From contig NZ_SMGE01000001.1 in the NCBI RefSeq assembly GCF_004339525.1, positions 2,294,001 through 2,358,000 of the forward strand: DNA of 64,000 nucleotides. The letters run 5' to 3'. Position 1 is the first letter of the stretch. The number at the start of each line of letters is the position of its first letter. This document shows, one piece after another, positions 31,348 through 39,677 of this stretch. Source of the DNA: Flavobacterium sp. 90 (GTDB taxonomy: Bacteria; Bacteroidota; Bacteroidia; Flavobacteriales; Flavobacteriaceae). Position numbers and translations under genes: made by a program. The notes beneath the pieces were generated by a model. That model did not search any database. It saw only the letters and a program-made list of their open reading frames with translations, and was not told the origin of the DNA.

Positions 31348-32088
31348 ATGCAAAAAATAATTTCGTATCCCATATCCGTAATTTACTATTTGTTTTTTAG
31401 TTCGGTTTTATTGGTATTTCATCCAATACAATGGTTTTGCCTAAATGTTTTTGGATATCAGGCTCATAAAAAAAGCGTCGATTATTTAAATTTTTGCCTT
31501 CTAAGATGTACAAATCTGGTAGGAACAACGTATAAAATTGAAAACAGAGAGTCAATTCCAACTGGAGTTCCTTTGATTTTTGTTTCAAATCATCAAAGCA
31601 TGTACGATATTATAACAATGATTTGGTACTTTAGACGTTTTCATTGTAAATTTGTAAGTAAGAAGGAGTTAGGAAAAGGAATTCCAAGTGTATCGTACAA
31701 TTTACGCCACGGAGGTTCTGTACTAATTGACCGAAAAGACCCTAAACAAGCGATTCCTGTAATCAAAGGCTTGTCTGAATATATCGAAAAAAACACAAGA
31801 TCTGCTGTTATTTTTCCTGAAGGCACAAGAAGTAAAACAGGAAAACCTAAAGAATTTGCTCAAAGTGGTTTAAAAATCCTATGCAAATATGCACCTTCGG
31901 CATATATTGTACCTGTGAGTATTAATAATTCGTGGAAAATGGTAAAGTATGGCCTTTTCCCGGTAAGCTTAGGAAATCATCTTACCTTTACCGTTCATGA
32001 AGCAATGGCGGTAAAAGATTATGATTTTGCCGAGTTAATGAGATTGACTGAAAAGGCAGTTGTAGAAGGAGTAAACGAGTATAAATAG
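31348..32088 (+). CDS. plsC: 1-acyl-sn-glycerol-3-phosphate acyltransferase
   Basis: A 246-residue PlsC-family enzyme adding the second fatty acid to lysophosphatidic acid in phospholipid synthesis at the inner membrane. The catalytic H-x4-D motif appears as NHQSMYD, followed by the FPEGTRSK substrate-binding motif and a VPVSINNSW strand. A hydrophobic stretch near residues 10-30 should associate it with the membrane. The frame is open to 31285 by a TTG codon, but the promoter box and the MQKIISYPIS start favour 31348. An acyl-ACP desaturase follows 51 bp later, giving a small lipid pair. Confidence 0.87.
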   Translation: MQKIISYPISVIYYLFFSSVLLVFHPIQWFCLNVFGYQAHKKSVDYLNFCLLRCTNLVGTTYKIENRESIPTGVPLIFVSNHQSMYDIITMIWYFRRFHCKFVSKKELGKGIPSVSYNLRHGGSVLIDRKDPKQAIPVIKGLSEYIEKNTRSAVIFPEGTRSKTGKPKEFAQSGLKILCKYAPSAYIVPVSINNSWKMVKYGLFPVSLGNHLTFTVHEAMAVKDYDFAELMRLTEKAVVEGVNEYK

Positions 32089-32139
32089 ATTTTTGATTCA
32101 GAAATAATCTGAAATGAAAATCCCAATCTTAAATAAGTA

Positions 32140-33132
32140 ATGTCTATAAAAAACATTAGATTAGAAGTAATGCAGTTTTTGGAAAAAAACGTGGATAGCT
32201 TCGTAGAACAGTATTTAATTCCAGTGGAAAAAATTTGGCAGCCGTCAGACTTTTTGCCTAATTCTGAAGGAGATAACTTCTTTGAGGAGGTAAAAGAGTT
32301 GCGTGAAATTGCCAAAGAATTACCATACGATTTCTGGGTAACGCTTGTTGGTGATACAATCACTGAGGAAGCTTTGCCAACATACGAATCGTGGTTGATG
32401 GATGTAGAAGGAATAGATCAAATCGAAAATGGTGGAAATGGCTGGTCTAAGTGGATCAGACAATGGACCGGAGAAGAAAATCGTCACGGAGATTTGCTTA
32501 ATAAATACTTGTATTTGTCAGGTCGTGTGAACATGCGTGAAATCGAAATGACGACACAGCACTTAATCAACGACGGATTTGATATTGGAACCGGAACTGA
32601 CCCATACAAAAACTTTGTATACACTAGTTTCCAGGAATTAGCAACTTATGTTTCGCACAATAGAGTAGCGCAAATCGCAAAGAAATTTGGCGATAATAAA
32701 CTATCTAAAATGTGTAAAATGATTGCTGGTGACGAAATGCGTCATCACCACGCTTACAGCGAATTTGTTACACGTATTTTTGCAGTTGATCCAAGCGAAA
32801 TGATGTTGGCTTTTCAATACATGATGAAACAAAAAATCGTTATGCCGGCGCATTTCCTAAGAGAATCTGGTCAAAAGATAAGTTCTGCTTTCGAACAATT
32901 TTCTGATTCTGCCCAACGTATTGGTGTTTACACAGCAAATGATTACGTTGATATCATGCAAAAGTTAATCGATAAATGGGAAATTGACAAGGTTTCTAAC
33001 TTAACAGATGAAGCTGAAAAAGCACGTGATTATTTAATGAAATTACCGGCTCGTATGGCGAGAATCTCAGAAAGATTAGTAATTCCGCAAGAAGGACATA
33101 TCTTTAAATGGGTTGAACCTGCAAGATTGTAA
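32140..33132 (+). CDS. Acyl-ACP desaturase (stearoyl-ACP desaturase family)
   Basis: A 330-residue soluble di-iron protein. The two iron-binding E-x-x-H type motifs are visible as TGEENRHGDLLNKYLYLSG and GDEMRHHHAY, and a WMxDVEG / IGTGTDPYKNFVYTSFQE segment typical of fatty acid desaturase type 2 lies between. It would introduce a double bond into acyl-ACP using O2 and ferredoxin-type electrons in the cytoplasm. Its position directly after plsC fits a role in membrane lipid composition. The double-bond position cannot be read from the sequence. Confidence 0.9.
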   Translation: MSIKNIRLEVMQFLEKNVDSFVEQYLIPVEKIWQPSDFLPNSEGDNFFEEVKELREIAKELPYDFWVTLVGDTITEEALPTYESWLMDVEGIDQIENGGNGWSKWIRQWTGEENRHGDLLNKYLYLSGRVNMREIEMTTQHLINDGFDIGTGTDPYKNFVYTSFQELATYVSHNRVAQIAKKFGDNKLSKMCKMIAGDEMRHHHAYSEFVTRIFAVDPSEMMLAFQYMMKQKIVMPAHFLRESGQKISSAFEQFSDSAQRIGVYTANDYVDIMQKLIDKWEIDKVSNLTDEAEKARDYLMKLPARMARISERLVIPQEGHIFKWVEPARL

Positions 33133-33136
33133 ATAA

Positions 33137-33178
33137 TTTTAGATTGCAGTCCCGAAGCTTCGGGATAGATTTTAGATT
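33137..33178 (+). repeat. Dispersed palindromic repeat, copy 1 (TCCCGAAGCTTCGGGA core)
   Basis: A perfect 16-base palindrome TCCCGAAGCTTCGGGA (33150-33165) is flanked on both sides by TTTTAGATT. The same arrangement, core and flanks, recurs at 53677-53718. It follows the desaturase stop by four bases and might also act as its terminator. The rest of this gap up to 33388 is AT-rich and holds only a degenerate string of AATCYGTGTAAA-like words (33325-33366), of a type common between Bacteroidota genes. Confidence 0.8.
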
Positions 33179-33387
33179 GTTTTGAAACTAAATTTCAGAT
33201 TTAAAATTGATTTTTGCAATTGTCATTGAAATTTAAAACATATTGTTGATTGTTGAAGCTTTAAAACTTTGACAATCAACATTTTTATTTAAAAGAAATT
33301 TTACAAAGAACAAATTAGAATATAATCTGTGTAAACCCGTTTAATCCGTTAGATCCGTGTGCCATTTCTCAATTCAAAAACACAACT

Positions 33388-34041
33388 ATGAATAATACTG
33401 AATTAATAAACAAAACAATTGCCTTCGTAAAAGAAAAACTAAACGATGCCGAAGGCGGACACGATTGGTTTCATATCGAAAGAGTTTATAAAAACGCGCT
33501 TTTAATAGCAAAAGGAACTGAATGTGATTTGGTTGTTGTGCAATTAGGTGCTTTACTTCATGATATTGCCGACAGTAAATTTCATAACGGAGATGAAACT
33601 ATCGGACCAAAAACAGCACGTTTGTTTCTGGAATCTGAAAGTGTTTCAGAAGATATTATTAAGCATGTTGTAAATATCATCGAAAACATCTCGTATAAAG
33701 GCGGAAATTTCGAAAAGAAGTTTTCTTCTGTAGAATTAGATATCGTTCAGGATGCGGATCGGTTAGACGCAATAGGAGCAATTGGAGTAGCAAGAGCGTT
33801 CAATTACGGTGGATTTAAAAATCGTACCTTACATGATCCTGAAATTGCGCCAATAACCAATATGACAAAAGAAGAATATAAAAAGAATAATGCGCCAACG
33901 ATAAATCATTTTTACGAAAAGCTTTTGCTCTTAAAAGATAAAATGAACACAGAAACCGGTAAACAAATCGCTGCCGAAAGACATCGCTTCATGGAAACGT
34001 TTCTTGCTCAATTCTATGCAGAGTGGGAAGGAGTGAAGTAG
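33388..34041 (+). CDS. HD domain metal-dependent phosphohydrolase (YedJ-like)
   Basis: A 217-residue cytoplasmic protein. The HD motif metal ligands are in HDWFHIERVYKNA (first His), LLHDIADSKF (His-Asp) and DADRLDAIGAIGVAR (third Asp), with the AFNYGG segment that follows in the YedJ/uncharacterised HD subgroup. Members hydrolyse phosphoester bonds, but the substrate is not known. It stands alone between repeat-containing gaps and converges on the di-heme oxidoreductase gene. Confidence 0.87.
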   Translation: MNNTELINKTIAFVKEKLNDAEGGHDWFHIERVYKNALLIAKGTECDLVVVQLGALLHDIADSKFHNGDETIGPKTARLFLESESVSEDIIKHVVNIIENISYKGGNFEKKFSSVELDIVQDADRLDAIGAIGVARAFNYGGFKNRTLHDPEIAPITNMTKEEYKKNNAPTINHFYEKLLLLKDKMNTETGKQIAAERHRFMETFLAQFYAEWEGVK

Positions 34042-34081
34042 TTTTTTAGTTTTCTTTTAACTTTAAATAGATTATTACTTT

Positions 34082-34241
34082 ATCCCGTAGGGATTTTATG
34101 TCGGTACTAATATATTAAGTGTTATGATCATTTGTCGCGTTAGGGACAAGACAAATCTAAAGGAAAGGTATAGTCCCTAACGGGACAATAGAGCGGGTTT
34201 TTGTTCTTTTTACCAATATGTAATCCCTACGGGATTTATAA
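34082..34241. repeat. Multi-hairpin intergenic element
   Basis: The gap 34042-34397 holds no gene. It contains three palindromes in order: ATCCCGTAGGGAT (from 34082), a 14-bp inverted repeat with one mismatch (34134-34147 with 34173-34186, core GTTAGGGAC/GTCCCTAAC), and ATCCCTACGGGAT (from 34223). The first and third are reverse complements of each other, so the element has related ends. Elements of this look recur in flavobacterial intergenic regions. A separate terminator follows at 34285. Confidence 0.65.
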
Positions 34242-34284
34242 TTTTACTCAGGGTTTTAATGGTTACTGTGACTGAATATTATCA

Positions 34285-34315
34285 AAAAACGGCTTCATGA
34301 TTTGAAGCCGTTTTT
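34285..34315. terminator. Bidirectional terminator between HD hydrolase and di-heme oxidoreductase
   Basis: AAAAACGGCTTCA and its exact reverse complement TGAAGCCGTTTTT enclose a 5-base loop. The A-run and T-run allow termination in both directions between these convergent genes. Confidence 0.85.
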
Positions 34316-34397
34316 GTTTTTAAATATATAGGAGTTGATTTTTTGTTTCAAAATCTTCGTATAAACTAGATTCTAATAATCTAAGTCAGTCTAAAAA

Positions 34398-35801
34398 TTA
34401 AAGAGAATTAATAAACGCTAATAAATCATCACGATCCGCTTTGGGTAATTTCTTGTATTTATCTTTTGCGTTTTGAGCTTCGCCACCGTGCCATAAAATA
34501 GCTTCTTCAACATTTCTTGCTCTTCCGTCGTGTAATAGATTTGTGTGTTTATTTACAATTTGTATCAATCCAATTCCCCAAAGAGGTTGTGTTCTCCACT
34601 CAGATCCGGTTGCTTTAAAATCAGTTGCATTATCAGACAAACCTTCTCCCATATCATGTAACAATAAATCCGTATAAGGACGAATAGTCTGATTGCGAAG
34701 TGAAGTTATAGAATGCGTATTTCCGGTTTGAATCTTCGGAATATGACACGCTGTACATTGTATCGTTTCAAAAGTCTTTTTTCCTTTAAGAACATTTTGA
34801 TCTGTAAAGTTTCTGCGAGCCGGAACAGCCAATGTTTGTGCATATAAAGCCATTCGGTTCAGGTTAATTTCTGAAATTTCAGGAGTTCCGCCATTTGGAA
34901 TTTTTGTTAAATCAACTCCAAAAGGTCCGCTTTCATTTGGAAACAAAGTAGAAGTAATTCCCATATCACCAGACAAAGCTCCAGCAACTTGCTGACGTAC
35001 ATTTGGCTGATTGGCTTTCCATCCAAAACGTCCCATTTGTGTTGTATTGGTTGCAAAATCATGAACATAATTTGGTCTTCCTGAAACGCCATCTTTATTA
35101 GAATCGTTTTCATCGGCAAAACCAAGAATAGTGGCTTCAGGAATTGCTTCCAATAAACCTAATCCAATAATCTGATTTGCAATACGAGGTGAAATGTTCA
35201 CATTTGCCAATGATCCGTAACCAAGATTAGTAACCGTATAAGTTGGTTTTTGTAAAGTAACAATAGTTCCATCAGCCAGAGTTTCTGAAATTTGCTGGTA
35301 AGCAATTCTATATTCGCCTTCAGGAGTTAATCCTAAATTCGAATTGTCTTGTAATTGTCCGCCATAAATAGGATCAGGAAAAGCAAGTCCGTTTGCATCT
35401 TGTCCGTTTAGCGAAAAGCGTAAAAGTAATCCTTTGCCTAATTCTCCGTCAAAAGCCGGTGGTCTTCCTCTACCATCTTTAAAGTGACAGCTTGAACATG
35501 AAATAGCATTAAAAAAGGGACCTAAACCGTCTCTTGCCGTTGTTGACGAAGGCGCAGAAACCCAGCTTTGTCTGAAAAAAGAATTTCCAACTCCAAAATC
35601 TGTTTGTTCGTCCAAATTCAAAGATGCTATAGAAAAGCCAAATGCCTCTTCGCTAACATTAAAAACGGTAGCATCTCCTCCAGAAAACTGTTCGCGATCT
35701 TCGGCCGTTAGCGGTGTATAATTATCATCATCGTTATTATTACTGCAGCTATAAAAGTTAAGGCTCAGAATAACAAGAAAATAAGTGGTAAAATTCCTCA
35801 T
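34398..35801 (-). CDS. Di-heme oxidoreductase family lipoprotein
   Basis: A 467-residue lipoprotein (signal ending SLNFYSC) of the DHOR family, also called COG3488 thiol oxidoreductase. Two c-type heme attachment motifs are present: CSSCHFKDGRG at about residue 100 and CTACH at about residue 345. GRARNVEEAILWHGGEA near the C-terminus is a family motif. In many bacteria this family is encoded with imelysins and TonB receptors, as here, which points to a redox step in iron acquisition, possibly reduction or release of ferric iron in the periplasm; the reaction itself is inferred. It follows the imelysin gene by 67 bp with a weak hairpin between. Confidence 0.85.
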   Translation of the reverse strand: MRNFTTYFLVILSLNFYSCSNNNDDDNYTPLTAEDREQFSGGDATVFNVSEEAFGFSIASLNLDEQTDFGVGNSFFRQSWVSAPSSTTARDGLGPFFNAISCSSCHFKDGRGRPPAFDGELGKGLLLRFSLNGQDANGLAFPDPIYGGQLQDNSNLGLTPEGEYRIAYQQISETLADGTIVTLQKPTYTVTNLGYGSLANVNISPRIANQIIGLGLLEAIPEATILGFADENDSNKDGVSGRPNYVHDFATNTTQMGRFGWKANQPNVRQQVAGALSGDMGITSTLFPNESGPFGVDLTKIPNGGTPEISEINLNRMALYAQTLAVPARRNFTDQNVLKGKKTFETIQCTACHIPKIQTGNTHSITSLRNQTIRPYTDLLLHDMGEGLSDNATDFKATGSEWRTQPLWGIGLIQIVNKHTNLLHDGRARNVEEAILWHGGEAQNAKDKYKKLPKADRDDLLAFINSL

Positions 35802-35814
35802 GATATAATGCTAA

Positions 35815-35842
35815 AAAAGTGCTCCCGCAAAGGAACACTTTT
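35815..35842 (-). terminator. Weak hairpin between imelysin and di-heme oxidoreductase genes
   Basis: AAAAGTGCTCC and GGAACACTTTT pair with one mismatch around a 6-base loop, with a short T-rich tail on the minus strand. It could partly terminate transcription and so lower expression of the downstream di-heme gene. Confidence 0.45.
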
Positions 35843-35868
35843 GGTTTTAATTTTGTCTTACTATTTGA

Positions 35869-37056
35869 TTAACCGTTTACAGTTATTCCAATTTTTGAAG
35901 CTCCTTTTAATAAAGTAGCGCCAAAATTAAGTAATTGCTGAACGGCAGTTTTTACTTTTGCACCTTCTGGAGAATCTGGTCCGCCAGAAATAGCCAAGTC
36001 AAACGGTGTCAAAATTGCAGCTACTTTTGTAGTAGAAGAATTTAATGAAGTTAAAGTCTCGTCGTAAGTTGCAGCATCAGCTTGTTTTACTAAATCTTCT
36101 AAAGATGGTCCTTCAACATTTCCGTATTTTCCTTGATAAACATTGATAACTCCTTGTAAATTCAAAGCAATATCTCTGTGTGTATTATCACTAAAACAAG
36201 AATGTTCGTCTTCCTGATCAGCATTTTGTAAAGCAACTTCCATACGCTCAATTGGTAATTCAGCAGTAACAAGAGTTGTAATTCCTAAATAGATATTTTT
36301 AATAGCAGTATCTTCTGGCATAGCAAGAAAAGCTTTTCTATAAGAACCGCCAGATTTCCATTGTTGAACTAAACTATCTAAATCATCAATCAATATGCTA
36401 GCACATGCCTTTAAGTAATCTGCTCTTCTACCTTGATTTGCAGCAGTTCCGCTTGCACCAGTTACATAATCAGTATAAGGCCTTTGTCCAGGTAATTTTG
36501 CAGATGGAGCAGTTAAATCTTGTCCCCACAATAAAAATTCAATAGCGTGATATCCAACACTAATGTTTTTTTCAGGGTTACTTCCTCCTGAATTTGCTTC
36601 AATTAAAACAGTTTTGTTGATCAAAGGAAATTCAGTTAAACTATTTATTATTCCTGCATTTGCAGAACCATCAACATAATCAATATAATTTTCGTCTAAT
36701 GGCCAAGAATTCATATATGCTTCCGGTCCGTCTAATTCTTCATTATCAATTGGTCCATTTGCAAAACGAAAAGCTTCAGTAGTACCATAGCTCTCTCTTG
36801 ATGCTTTCCAAGCAGTTTTAGCTGCTGTGAAATTTGCATTAGTTGGAGTTGCAGTAAATGTTTTGATAGCAGTTTCTAAAAGTACAGCGTCATCATAAGC
36901 TTGTTTGTAGTTAGCGTAAACGATGTTTGAGTAATTTTCAATAACTTGTTTTTTAGTAGCAGGGCTGTTAGAATCATTGTTGTCATTACTGCTGCAAGCA
37001 AAAAAAGTAAGTCCTGCGAATAACGCAAAAGCTACCTTTGGATATAGGTTTTTCAT
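35869..37056 (-). CDS. Imelysin family lipoprotein with GxHxxE motif
   Basis: A 395-residue lipoprotein (LFAGLTFFACSSND). It carries the imelysin motif GYHAIEFLLWGQD at about residue 167, giving the G-x-H-x-x-E residues thought to bind metal, and the second conserved helix pair with CFSDNTHRDI and GGPDSPEG. Imelysins (IrpA type) are periplasmic or surface proteins linked to iron uptake; peptidase activity is no longer assumed for most. It is transcribed divergently from a second imelysin of a different subtype and has the best promoter in the window. Confidence 0.9.
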   Translation of the reverse strand: MKNLYPKVAFALFAGLTFFACSSNDNNDSNSPATKKQVIENYSNIVYANYKQAYDDAVLLETAIKTFTATPTNANFTAAKTAWKASRESYGTTEAFRFANGPIDNEELDGPEAYMNSWPLDENYIDYVDGSANAGIINSLTEFPLINKTVLIEANSGGSNPEKNISVGYHAIEFLLWGQDLTAPSAKLPGQRPYTDYVTGASGTAANQGRRADYLKACASILIDDLDSLVQQWKSGGSYRKAFLAMPEDTAIKNIYLGITTLVTAELPIERMEVALQNADQEDEHSCFSDNTHRDIALNLQGVINVYQGKYGNVEGPSLEDLVKQADAATYDETLTSLNSSTTKVAAILTPFDLAISGGPDSPEGAKVKTAVQQLLNFGATLLKGASKIGITVNG

Positions 37057-37088
37057 ATTTCGGTTTATTTAGAATGATTAAATTCAAG

Positions 37089-37119
37089 CAAAAGTAACTA
37101 TTTCTTACATTCTCCCAAA
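37089..37119 (-). promoter_or_regulatory. Promoter of the minus-strand imelysin / di-heme genes
   Basis: On the minus strand TTTG (37119-37116) and TACTTTTG (37096-37089) are separated by 19 bases, an excellent fit to the Bacteroidota consensus. The -7 box ends 32 bases before the ATG. No Fur-like palindrome was recognised over it. Confidence 0.72.
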
Positions 37120-37160
37120 TTTTATTTAGAATAAATATGCTTAAGTTAATTGCGCTTTTG

Positions 37161-37168
37161 TATTTTTG
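37161..37168 (+). promoter_or_regulatory. Predicted -7 promoter element of the plus-strand imelysin operon
   Basis: TATTTTTG matches TAnnTTTG and lies 17 bases before the ATG at 37186. It favours that ATG over the TTG at 37150 that begins the longest frame. No good -33 TTG was found. Confidence 0.5.
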
Positions 37169-37185
37169 TCAAAATTTATATCAAA

Positions 37186-38307
37186 ATGAAAAAAATAATT
37201 TTCCTTTTAGCTTTGATAGGAACTGTAATTGCTTGCTCATCAGGTGATAGTGGTGGAGATAATTCAGGTGGAAAAAATTATGATCGCGGTGCTCTTTTAA
37301 CCAATTGGGCAGACAATATCATTATTCCGAGTTATGAAAATTACCAGTCAAAAGTGGCAACATTGTCAACAGACGCTGCAAATTTTACAGCTTCACCTAC
37401 TACAACGACATTGCAAACCCTTAGAACAAGTTGGTATGAAGCTTATAAAGCCTATCAATATGTTGCGATTTACGGTTTTGGAAAAGCCTTAGATGTTAAC
37501 TTGAAAGAAATCGCAAATACTTTTCCAACAAGTAAAACAGGCATCGAAGATAATATCACTTCAGGAACTTACAATTTAAGTCTGCAAGCACAATACGCTA
37601 AACAAGGTCTTCCAGCTTTGGATTATTTACTAAATGGTTTAGGTGCCGATGATGCGACAATCGTTACTTTTTATACTACAAATGCAAAAGCATCAAATTA
37701 TAAAAAATATTTGGTTGATGTAACCGGAAAACTTAAAACCACTATTGACGCAGTTGTTACAGACTGGAAGTCGGGAGGTTACAGAGCAGCATATATTGCC
37801 AACACAGGAACTTCTGTAAGTGGTGCAGTAAATGTAACGACGAATAATTTTGTTAAGAATTTAGAGAAAGATATTCGTACGCTAAAACTAGGAATTCCGG
37901 CAGGTGTAGATTCAGAAGGAGTTAAATTCCCTGAAAAAACAGAAGCTTTATATAAAGGAAATGCTTCTACAGAATTGCTTAACATCTCACTAAAAGCTTC
38001 GCAAGATTTCTTTAATGGAAAGCATTTTAATTCAACGACAACAGGCGAAAGTTTAAAAACATACTTAGATTTTGTAAATGCTACTGCTGACGGGAAAAAA
38101 TTAAGTGAGATAATCAACACACAATATGCGGCCGTTTTTACTGCAAGTAATAGTTTGAATGCAAGTCTGGCCGATCAGATTAATACAGATAACACCAAAG
38201 TTATTACAGCATATAAAGTTTTACAACTAACTGTAGGTTCTACAAAACTGAATATGCTGCAAGCGCTTAACATAACGATTGATTATGTAGATGGCGATGG
38301 CGACTAA
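37186..38307 (+). CDS. Imelysin family lipoprotein, second subtype
   Basis: A 373-residue lipoprotein whose start at 37186 gives MKKIIFLLALIGTVIACSSGD, with the lipidated Cys17. The imelysin motif is present in altered form, KQGLPALDYLLNG, so the His and Glu of the G-x-H-x-x-E motif are replaced by Pro and Asp; this G-L-P-A-L-D/E form occurs in a known branch of the family. Helical repeats (ALLTNWADNIIIPSYENYQ) match the imelysin fold. It is the first gene of a tight three-gene operon with the HTTM protein (2 bp gap) and the TonB receptor, which suggests it hands over or captures iron at the outer membrane. Confidence 0.86.
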   Translation: MKKIIFLLALIGTVIACSSGDSGGDNSGGKNYDRGALLTNWADNIIIPSYENYQSKVATLSTDAANFTASPTTTTLQTLRTSWYEAYKAYQYVAIYGFGKALDVNLKEIANTFPTSKTGIEDNITSGTYNLSLQAQYAKQGLPALDYLLNGLGADDATIVTFYTTNAKASNYKKYLVDVTGKLKTTIDAVVTDWKSGGYRAAYIANTGTSVSGAVNVTTNNFVKNLEKDIRTLKLGIPAGVDSEGVKFPEKTEALYKGNASTELLNISLKASQDFFNGKHFNSTTTGESLKTYLDFVNATADGKKLSEIINTQYAAVFTASNSLNASLADQINTDNTKVITAYKVLQLTVGSTKLNMLQALNITIDYVDGDGD

Positions 38308-38309
38308 TA

Positions 38310-39677
38310 ATGAAAAATAGCATTACAAAATATTTAGAAACGAATACTCATGCCGCAACGCTAGCTTTTTTTAGGCTGGCGTTTGGTTTTATGATGAGCC
38401 TCAGTTTGATTCGTTTTTTGAGTTATAATTGGGTTGAAAAGTTTTATATCGAGCCTGTTTTTCATTTTACCTATTATGGTTTCGAATGGGTGAAGCCTTT
38501 CGGGACGCCCACTTACCTGCTTTTTGTGGTAGCAATGCTTTCATCAATTGCTCTCGCAGTTGGTTATCGCTACAAAGTTGCATCAACGTTATTCTTCCTT
38601 AGTTTTACTTACGTTGAACTAATGGATAAGACAACTTATCTTAACCATTATTATTTTATTTCGGTGATAAGTTTCGTCCTAATTTTTCTACCGGCTAACG
38701 CTTATTTTTCAGTTGATGCTTATCGAAATCCTAAAATCGCCTTTCAAAAGATTCCGCGTTGGACAACTGATATTTTAAAACTGCTTTTAGGAATCGTATA
38801 TTTTTACGCAGGTTTGGCAAAAATCAATTCCGATTGGCTTTTGAAAGCAATGCCATTAAAAATTTGGCTTCCAACAAATCATACCTTGCCAATAATTGGG
38901 AGTTTCTTAAATCAAAACTGGGTACATTTTGCCTTTAGCTGGAGCGGAATGATTTACGATTTAAGCATTCCATTTCTTTTACTTTACAAACGAACACGAA
39001 CATTTGCCTTTATATTGGTTGTTATATTTCATGTATTAACCAAAATCTTATTCCCAATTGGTATTTTTCCCTATGTAATGATTGTAAGTTCATTGTTGTT
39101 TTTTGAAAGTGATTTTCATAAAAAATGGCTGAATTATATCGCCGGACTTTTTCATTTTAGTTTGAATATATTCGAAAACGGAAAAGAAAAAGTAACAGAG
39201 TTTACAGGACTTTACAAAGCCAAATTGGCAATTTTAGCTTGTTTTCTTATTTTTCAATTGACATTTCCATTTCGTTATTTATTATATCCCGGAGAATTAT
39301 TCTGGACCGAAGAAGGTTTTCGTTTTTCATGGCGCGTAATGCTCATGGAAAAAGCGGGTTATACCCAATTTACAGTAAAAGACAGCAAAACCAAAAAACA
39401 GATTAAAGTAAACAACGGAAATTTTTTGACCGCTTTTCAGGAAAAACAAATGTCATTTCAACCTGACTTTATTTTAGAATATGCCCATTTTTTACACGAT
39501 TATTATCAAAAACAGGGCTTTAACGATCCGGAAGTTCACGTAGAAGGCTACGTCGCACTCAACGGAAGATTGAGCAAACTTTATATAGACCAAAACATTA
39601 ACCTCGCAAAAGAAAATGAATCATTCGATCACAAAACCTGGATCTTACCTTTCAATGATGAAATTAAAGGATTTTAG
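38310..39677 (+). CDS. HTTM domain membrane protein (vitamin K-dependent gamma-carboxylase-like)
   Basis: A 455-residue protein with about six to eight hydrophobic segments in residues 15-330 and a soluble C-terminal part. FFRLAFGFMMSLSLIRFL, DKTTYLNHYYFISVISF and FYAGLAKINSDWLL match the HTTM domain shared with vertebrate vitamin K-dependent gamma-carboxylase. Bacteroidota lack the usual substrates, and the role of such homologues next to imelysins is not known; a carboxylation or redox function on a partner protein is only a guess. It overlaps the receptor gene by about 20 bases, so expression is coupled. Confidence 0.83.
   Translation: MKNSITKYLETNTHAATLAFFRLAFGFMMSLSLIRFLSYNWVEKFYIEPVFHFTYYGFEWVKPFGTPTYLLFVVAMLSSIALAVGYRYKVASTLFFLSFTYVELMDKTTYLNHYYFISVISFVLIFLPANAYFSVDAYRNPKIAFQKIPRWTTDILKLLLGIVYFYAGLAKINSDWLLKAMPLKIWLPTNHTLPIIGSFLNQNWVHFAFSWSGMIYDLSIPFLLLYKRTRTFAFILVVIFHVLTKILFPIGIFPYVMIVSSLLFFESDFHKKWLNYIAGLFHFSLNIFENGKEKVTEFTGLYKAKLAILACFLIFQLTFPFRYLLYPGELFWTEEGFRFSWRVMLMEKAGYTQFTVKDSKTKKQIKVNNGNFLTAFQEKQMSFQPDFILEYAHFLHDYYQKQGFNDPEVHVEGYVALNGRLSKLYIDQNINLAKENESFDHKTWILPFNDEIKGF

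Noticed and set aside
39655..39677. Frameshift between the HTTM and TonB receptor genes
   Set aside because: Both proteins are complete: the HTTM protein has a normal end and the receptor has its own signal peptide; the overlap of about 20 bases is ordinary coupling.
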